From NCBI GenBank assembly GCA_010672165.1, contig JAAHHN010000047.1, positions 1 through 35,852 on the forward strand: a stretch of DNA of 35,852 nucleotides, read 5' to 3'. This document shows, in pieces, positions 31,756-35,852 of this stretch. The stretch comes from Spirulina sp. SIO3F2. Lineage in GTDB: Bacteria > Cyanobacteriota > Cyanobacteriia > Cyanobacteriales > Spirulinaceae. The position numbers and the translations under genes were made by a program. The stretch's first letter is position 1. Each line of letters begins with the position of its first letter. Under the pieces are notes generated by a model that searched no databases, was not told the DNA's origin, and saw only the letters and a list, made by a program, of their open reading frames with translations.

Positions 31756-32670
31756 ATGTCAAGCATCAACCCCTTCAAGGTCAAGATCTCCCAACTCCGT
31801 GCGCTGGTGACAGTGGCAACACATCACAACTTTAGTGCAGCAGCTTTGGAGTTAGAGCTATCTCAATCAACCGTAAGCCATGCGATCGCGGCCCTCGAAG
31901 ACCAGCTTGGGGTACAACTCCTCACGCGGGGTCGCCAAGGTGCAAATCTTACTCCCGTCGGCGATCGCGTCGTCCATCATGCTCAAGCCATCTTGCAGCA
32001 CCTTGAAGAGATTAGTCATGAGGCGAATCGGGATAAAGGCTTAAAAGCAGGCGTGGTCAAGATTGCGGCTTTTCGGAGTGTGGCAACCCATTTGCTACCG
32101 GGAGCGATCGCTCGTCTCCACGAACTCTATCCCCAGATTCAGGTGCAAATCACTGAATTTGATGAGGGTTATGATGTTGAGAAAGCCCTGCTCTCCCATC
32201 AAGCAGATATTAGTGTTGCTGAACCCCCGGGTGGTGCGGAGTTTGATACTTGGCCCCTACTGCGAGATGAATACGTGGTTTTACTCTCCCCCCACCTTGG
32301 CCCCCACCCAGCTCAACTGACTTGGGAACAACTGGCGAAATACCCGCTGATTGTACCTTCGACAAGCATCTGTGCCGATCGCATTCATCATTGTCTTCAA
32401 AATGCGGCTGTGCCCGTCAACATTGCCTACAAAATCCGTGAAGACTCCACCATGATTGGGATGGTGCTTCAGGGCTTGGGCGCGACAATCCTACCCCGGA
32501 TGGCGGCGGAGCCGATTCCCGATCGCATTCAAGTCTGCCAATTGCCCTGCACTCTCACCCGGACGATCAGCGCTGCACTGCTGCGGAATGTGTTGCATCC
32601 GCCTGCGGTCTATGCGTTTTTGGATGCGTTGCGGGGGGTGGGGTCGTTTAGTGAAGCGATCGCAGGTTAG
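31756..32670 (+). CDS. LysR-family transcriptional regulator
   Basis: A 304-residue LysR-type regulator. The N-terminal winged helix-turn-helix covers about residues 9-68 (ISQLRALVTVATHHNFSAAALELELSQSTVSHAIAALEDQLGVQLLTRG), followed by the linker helix (VHHAQAILQHLEEIS) and a two-lobed effector domain (VVKIAAFRSVATHLLP to the end). The ATG at 31756 is preferred over the GTG at 31741. The co-inducer is not recognisable; NdhR, CmpR and RbcR-type branches are more similar to each other than to this protein as far as I can judge. A strong palindrome lies 49 bases upstream, suggesting autoregulation. The HAD-like gene starts 20 bases downstream and is likely co-transcribed. Confidence 0.9.
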   Translation: MSSINPFKVKISQLRALVTVATHHNFSAAALELELSQSTVSHAIAALEDQLGVQLLTRGRQGANLTPVGDRVVHHAQAILQHLEEISHEANRDKGLKAGVVKIAAFRSVATHLLPGAIARLHELYPQIQVQITEFDEGYDVEKALLSHQADISVAEPPGGAEFDTWPLLRDEYVVLLSPHLGPHPAQLTWEQLAKYPLIVPSTSICADRIHHCLQNAAVPVNIAYKIREDSTMIGMVLQGLGATILPRMAAEPIPDRIQVCQLPCTLTRTISAALLRNVLHPPAVYAFLDALRGVGSFSEAIAG

Positions 32671-32690
32671 CGCAAGAGTAATCTGTCCTT

Positions 32691-33161
32691 ATGAAGATTT
32701 CTTTTGATCTAGACGATACCTTAGTTTGCAGACAGAACAATATTCCCCAAGAACCTAATCCAATTCCCTTTTTCCTCAAGCCTTGGTTCCGCGAACCGTT
32801 ACGAGCAGGAACATGTCAATTGATGACAACATTGAGAAAACAGAGCCATGAAATTTGTATTTACACCAGTTCTTACCGTTCACCGTTTTATATTCGATGC
32901 TGGTTTTGGTTGTATGGCATTACGTTAGGTGAAGTCATCAATCAAACTGTTCACAATCAGCATCTTCAAAATAGTCAAAGGCGCGATCGCCCGAGCAAAG
33001 ATCCCCGTTTATTTGGGATTCATCTCCATATTGATGATTCTGAAGGTGTTAAGCAAGAAGGGAAAAAGCTTGGTTTTAGGGTTTGTCAAATTTCTCCCCA
33101 AGATGATTGTTGGGTAACACGTGTTTTTGAAGAGGTTCAGGGTCTGAGCGATCGCTTTTAG
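32691..33161 (+). CDS. HAD-superfamily phosphatase-like protein
   Basis: A 156-residue HAD-like protein. Motif I is FDLDDTLV at residues 5-12 (the first Asp is the nucleophile), motif II is ICIYTSSYRSP near residue 60, and the late acidic motif is HIDDSEGVKQEG near residue 113. No large cap domain is present, so it could act on a macromolecular or bulky substrate, though that is a family generalisation. A basic segment (QRRDRPSKDPRLFG) precedes the last motif. It sits 20 bases after the LysR gene on the same strand and likely shares its transcript. Substrate unknown. Confidence 0.82.
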   Translation: MKISFDLDDTLVCRQNNIPQEPNPIPFFLKPWFREPLRAGTCQLMTTLRKQSHEICIYTSSYRSPFYIRCWFWLYGITLGEVINQTVHNQHLQNSQRRDRPSKDPRLFGIHLHIDDSEGVKQEGKKLGFRVCQISPQDDCWVTRVFEEVQGLSDRF

Positions 33162-33176
33162 CATAATCTTGTATAT

Positions 33177-33204
33177 CCATCGATTTTATCGATAGCCACT
33201 ATCG
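33177..33204. promoter_or_regulatory. Three-half-site palindrome, operator candidate (copy B)
   Basis: This is the inverted counterpart of the block at 31679: ATCGAT, TTT, ATCGATAG, CCA and CTATCG. Its 28 bases match the complement of copy A at 24 positions, and spacing is identical. It lies after the HAD gene and 84 bases before the ATG at 33289. The likeliest ligand is the LysR protein encoded between the two copies. Confidence 0.75.
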
Positions 33205-33288
33205 ACCTCCTGCTTTGCCCTCCTTTAAACCTCGCCCTAAAGTAAAAACTGTCCGCACCAAAGCATCGTTTTCAGGAGGTGTTTGACC

Positions 33289-33573
33289 ATGACAAACTTT
33301 ACCCTTATCCAACAACGCCAACAGCTAGAGCGAGTTTACCAACAGTCCCAAACCCTATATTCTGGGCAAACTCGTCTGCGCAAGATGCTGCTCGGCTTCT
33401 TGCATAAACTGGTCATGGCTCTAACAATGCCTAAGGAACCTCGGATTTGGACAACATTAACATCTCAGGGTCAGGTGCAATACCACGCTTATGATCCGGT
33501 CGATGGTCAACGGTTTGTTGGTGATAGTGAAACTGCGCTCCGAGCTTGGTTAGAGCAGCGCTATTACTGCTAG
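33289..33573 (+). CDS. Small protein of unknown function, probable LysR target
   Basis: A 94-residue protein with no recognised family. It starts MTNFTLIQQRQQLERVYQQSQTLYSG, a Q-rich helix, then QTRLRKMLLGFLHKLVMALTMP, an amphipathic or weakly membrane-associated helix, and a strand-rich end (RIWTTLTSQGQVQYHAYDPVDGQRFVGDSETALRAWLEQRYYC) with a terminal cysteine. AGGAGG at 33274-33279 lies nine bases before the ATG at 33289, so this start is preferred over a TTG six bases earlier. The LysR-type palindrome copy B is 84 bases upstream. This strong ribosome site with an upstream operator suggests a regulated, well-expressed gene. Confidence 0.78.
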   Translation: MTNFTLIQQRQQLERVYQQSQTLYSGQTRLRKMLLGFLHKLVMALTMPKEPRIWTTLTSQGQVQYHAYDPVDGQRFVGDSETALRAWLEQRYYC

Positions 33574-33624
33574 GACGTTAGCAACAACACTCATATCTTT
33601 ACTCTCCATTGTGCTGAAGATACT

Positions 33625-33655
33625 GATAGGGGAGGGTTTAAAAAACTTCCCTATC
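33625..33655. terminator. Possible terminator after the 94-residue gene
   Basis: GATAGGGGAGG (33625-33635) faces CTTCCCTATC (33646-33655) around a loop containing TTTAAAAAA, with one bulged G. An A/T-rich stretch follows but no clean T-run. It lies between convergent genes. Confidence 0.45.
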
Positions 33656-33713
33656 GAGTATTATTATATGATGAAAGTCCGAAAATTCTGATTTAGTGAA
33701 TAATCTACCAAGC

Positions 33714-35390
33714 TCAAGCCAGTTTCCCTCGAAGCTTACGGCGCTTTTTCCCTAGTCGCTCTGTCTCTGAAGCGAGGGTTTCTTGCAATTTGGTCTGTTC
33801 CTGCTCATCAAGGATCGGGAGCTTCAAAATAACCCCGACAAAGAGCCAATAGTAAACTGCAACCGGATCAGTGTCGAGAGGATACCAATAGGGAAAAAAA
33901 CTAATAATTAAGATAAAAACCCAAAGACTGCTGCCAATATTTCGTAAGCTTTTGGTTTGAGTCGATCGTGTTATCCAAAACGTCACCCAAGCAATATTGG
34001 TTGTAAAAGCAATATAGGCAATCACGCCGGGATAGCCCATCTCATACATGATTTTAGGATGGAAGGTTTCAACCAAAGCAGTTGACCCAAACACACGGGT
34101 AGAATTGGTGGCTTTCCCCAAACCTCGCCCCAGAAAACCCCGCTGCTCAGCCATCGCCCAATGAAACTGATGAATAATAAACTCTTGGGGGGGTGAAGCT
34201 TCAACCCGACCTGTAAAACTATCAAGGCGCTCTTGCACCAATTCAGGGTTTGTCGCCATCACCCCTGTGAGTAAAACGGCTAAACCCACACCAATCGGTA
34301 AAAAACGTTTAAGGTTAGCCACTTGCCCAGTTAGCACCAGCAAAATAACCGTAACCACAGGGACAAGAGCCAAGGCAATTCGTTGGCCAGAAATCACCGC
34401 ATTCACAAAAACGAGAGCCATCCCCACCAGCCCGCCTAAGCGCCACCATAGGGACACATCACAAAAAGCGGTGGTAAACGTGATGGCACTATTGGAAATT
34501 AAAAACCAAGCCCAATGCCAAGGCGAGGCAAAGGTGCCGGGCAGGCGGATAAAATTCTGTTCTGGGGTAAAACCCACCGCCCCTCCCACCAAACACTTAG
34601 CCTCAATACTCGCCTTAAAGAGCGCATCGCCAATTTCATTACGGGTTCCCACGCAGATCCCTTTGTTGAGCATGAGATATTGCAAAACACCCAAGCCACA
34701 ACAGGCGATCGCTAGCAACAGATGAAATCGCCCCAACCAGAGCAATTGACGCTGGTTTCGGATAAAGTGGTAGCCGCAAAAAATCAATGGGACGTAGCCC
34801 ATCAACACCTTAAAACCCAACACACCCTGAGCCAAGGGAATGCCATCTTTGCAGAGTTGCCCCCGCCCTTCATTCGGCAAATTCTCGCACAATGGCAAAA
34901 CAAACTGCATCGCCCCATTAACCACCAGCAACGTTAAACTCGCCGTAACCGTCAAAATGCCGAGCGTGACCAGAATTTTGTCGCTGACCCAAAGGGATTG
35001 TTTACGGCGTTTGCTCTCTAGCACCAGCGCAATCAGAGCTGGAATAAAAAAAGCATCCTTGGCCAGGTTAAAAATCGCATTTCCCCCCACCACTTGGTAG
35101 AGCACTGTGCCGCCAAAGGGCATATAGGCCAGAAACATCCATAGGGCAGTGCGGGGATATTGGAATGACCAATACATCACGGGTAGACCTGCACCAGCGG
35201 CGAGTCCAATTTTCGGGTCAATCGCCATCAACGGTAGACCCAACAACCCAAACATCAAAAGGCAGGTTGTTGCCACCGTAACGCGCTTTTTTTGAGTTTC
35301 CTTGGCTTTGCGCTTGGCCAATGCCTGTTCCTTGGGGCTGAGAGGAGGAGAGGCGGGATTTGGGGATTTTCGCTTTTTTTTCTTCGCCAT
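33714..35390 (-). CDS. hpsL: Polytopic membrane protein, HpsL-like / O-antigen ligase-polymerase type
   Basis: A 558-residue membrane protein. The first 35 residues are very basic (MAKKKKRKSPNPASPPLSPKEQALAKRKAKETQKKR). About eleven membrane helices follow, starting with VTVATTCLLMFGLLGLPLMAI, with a large loop around residues 380-440 containing RLDSFTGRVEASPPQEFIIHQFHWAMAEQRGFLGRGLGKATN. That loop plus the GQRIALAL segment fits Wzy/WaaL O-antigen polymerase-ligases. The basic lysine-rich start and size match the hormogonium polysaccharide protein HpsL as I remember it, needed for slime secretion and gliding in filamentous cyanobacteria. The tail is basic again (LGKKRRKLRGKLA). The membrane class is firm; the HpsL name is tentative. 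Confidence 0.7.
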   Translation of the reverse strand: MAKKKKRKSPNPASPPLSPKEQALAKRKAKETQKKRVTVATTCLLMFGLLGLPLMAIDPKIGLAAGAGLPVMYWSFQYPRTALWMFLAYMPFGGTVLYQVVGGNAIFNLAKDAFFIPALIALVLESKRRKQSLWVSDKILVTLGILTVTASLTLLVVNGAMQFVLPLCENLPNEGRGQLCKDGIPLAQGVLGFKVLMGYVPLIFCGYHFIRNQRQLLWLGRFHLLLAIACCGLGVLQYLMLNKGICVGTRNEIGDALFKASIEAKCLVGGAVGFTPEQNFIRLPGTFASPWHWAWFLISNSAITFTTAFCDVSLWWRLGGLVGMALVFVNAVISGQRIALALVPVVTVILLVLTGQVANLKRFLPIGVGLAVLLTGVMATNPELVQERLDSFTGRVEASPPQEFIIHQFHWAMAEQRGFLGRGLGKATNSTRVFGSTALVETFHPKIMYEMGYPGVIAYIAFTTNIAWVTFWITRSTQTKSLRNIGSSLWVFILIISFFPYWYPLDTDPVAVYYWLFVGVILKLPILDEQEQTKLQETLASETERLGKKRRKLRGKLA

Positions 35391-35478
35391 TGCAATGGAA
35401 GCTGACAGATTACAGTAGCGTCAGGCGCTGGTTATAAAAGTCAAGCCAATTGGATTGTTTATGATGCCCCCTGGCCCA

Positions 35479-35852
35479 TTATGGCACGGGGCTCGGGGCA
35501 GCTTGGGGATATTGATTACGGGTGTAGCGCAAACGCTTTAATAGCTCATCTGCACGCTGATTGCGCCAATACAACAAGGGCGATTGGGCCAGCTGATAGG
35601 TAATGCTCAGGGCAGATTGCCATTGTTGGGCGACGATCGCTTGCTCAAACGCTGCTTCCAACTGCTCAGCCTGCTGCCACTGCGTTTGCCAGGTTTCAAT
35701 GGCAGTGCTGGCAGTGGCAGCTAAGGGACTATTCGGCGGAATCCGTCGGGCTGTAAGAATCGCCTGGTTTAAATCACCTTGACGGAGGATTGCTTGGGCA
35801 CGATCGAAAGCCCACTGAGACCAATCTTCCAGAAGCTGGCGTTGCTCCGAAT
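35479..35852 (-). CDS. C-terminal fragment of a helical (TPR-like) protein, truncated by the window edge
   Basis: The last 123 codons of a gene that begins beyond the right edge. The frame is open from 35850 down to the TAA at 35479. The visible part reads from SEQRQLLEDWSQWAFDRAQAILRQGDLNQAILTARRIPPNSPL to AFEQAIVAQQWQSALSITYQLAQSPLLYWRNQRADELLKRLRY and a Pro/Ala-rich end. The repeated pattern of helix pairs with small residues resembles tetratricopeptide-type repeats found at the C-termini of cyanobacterial regulators and kinases. No catalytic motif is visible, so the function cannot be called. It is on the same strand as, and upstream of, the HpsL-like gene. Confidence 0.7.
   Translation of the reverse strand, partial: SEQRQLLEDWSQWAFDRAQAILRQGDLNQAILTARRIPPNSPLAATASTAIETWQTQWQQAEQLEAAFEQAIVAQQWQSALSITYQLAQSPLLYWRNQRADELLKRLRYTRNQYPQAAPSPVP

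Noticed and set aside
1-35852. tRNA, rRNA and other structured RNA genes
   Set aside because: Apart from the cobalamin riboswitch I saw no cloverleaf ends or rRNA-like blocks when reading both strands by eye; a tRNAscan or Rfam scan would settle this.

Overview
This window is a chromosomal segment from a cyanobacterium. The evidence is the very frequent HIP1 octamer GCGATCGC, both inside genes and between them. Further support comes from gene content: a CofH-type deazaflavin synthase, a DUF3110 protein, a PEP-CTERM protein, a Fut-type iron transporter, a HupE gene under a cobalamin riboswitch, and a hormogonium-polysaccharide HpsL-like membrane protein. HpsL would suggest a motile filamentous lineage, but that is inference.

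Region by region. 1-1720: the 5' part of cofH, a small membrane-anchored unknown protein and an RNA 2'-phosphotransferase (kptA). 1737-12388: a complete but broken-up Wadjet (JetABCD) anti-plasmid system on the minus strand. jetA and jetB are adjacent. jetC is separated from them by about 830 bp of nested miniature repeats. jetD lies a further 3.2 kb away, as the second gene of a pair with a DUF1016/YhcG-type PD-(D/E)XK nuclease. A TerD stress protein gene and a PEP-CTERM gene, both on the plus strand, sit between jetC and the nuclease-jetD pair. 12737-15464: a slipin-type SPFH protein, a 2OG-Fe(II) oxygenase and the aminopeptidase pepP. 15465-18256: a heptamer tandem repeat, a small unknown gene, an exported pentapeptide-repeat protein, a third copy of the miniature repeat, and a cytochrome b561-like gene. 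18614-23123: a small unknown gene, an FtsH-like zinc peptidase lacking its ATPase domain next to a divergent RluA-type pseudouridine synthase, murQ with a DUF3110 gene, and a Uma2-family gene. 23173-28544: a Ca2+-type P-ATPase, a riboswitch-controlled HupE, an unknown gene and a lipoprotein. 28549-31526: a divergent ATPase/permease pair (futC/futB) with no binding protein nearby. 31679-33573: a LysR regulator, a HAD-type phosphatase-like gene and a 94-residue unknown gene, with two copies of a 28-bp three-half-site palindrome in their upstream regions. 33714-35852: the HpsL-like gene and a truncated gene.

The most interesting points are: (i) the split Wadjet system and the nuclease-jetD gene pair; (ii) a miniature transposon nested inside a second one, with a flanking target duplication, exactly in the jetB-jetC gap; (iii) the pair of matching operators that defines a probable small LysR regulon; (iv) a cobalamin riboswitch that corrects the start of hupE; and (v) a pseudouridine synthase whose catalytic aspartate position is glycine. 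No tRNA, rRNA or CRISPR array was recognised.
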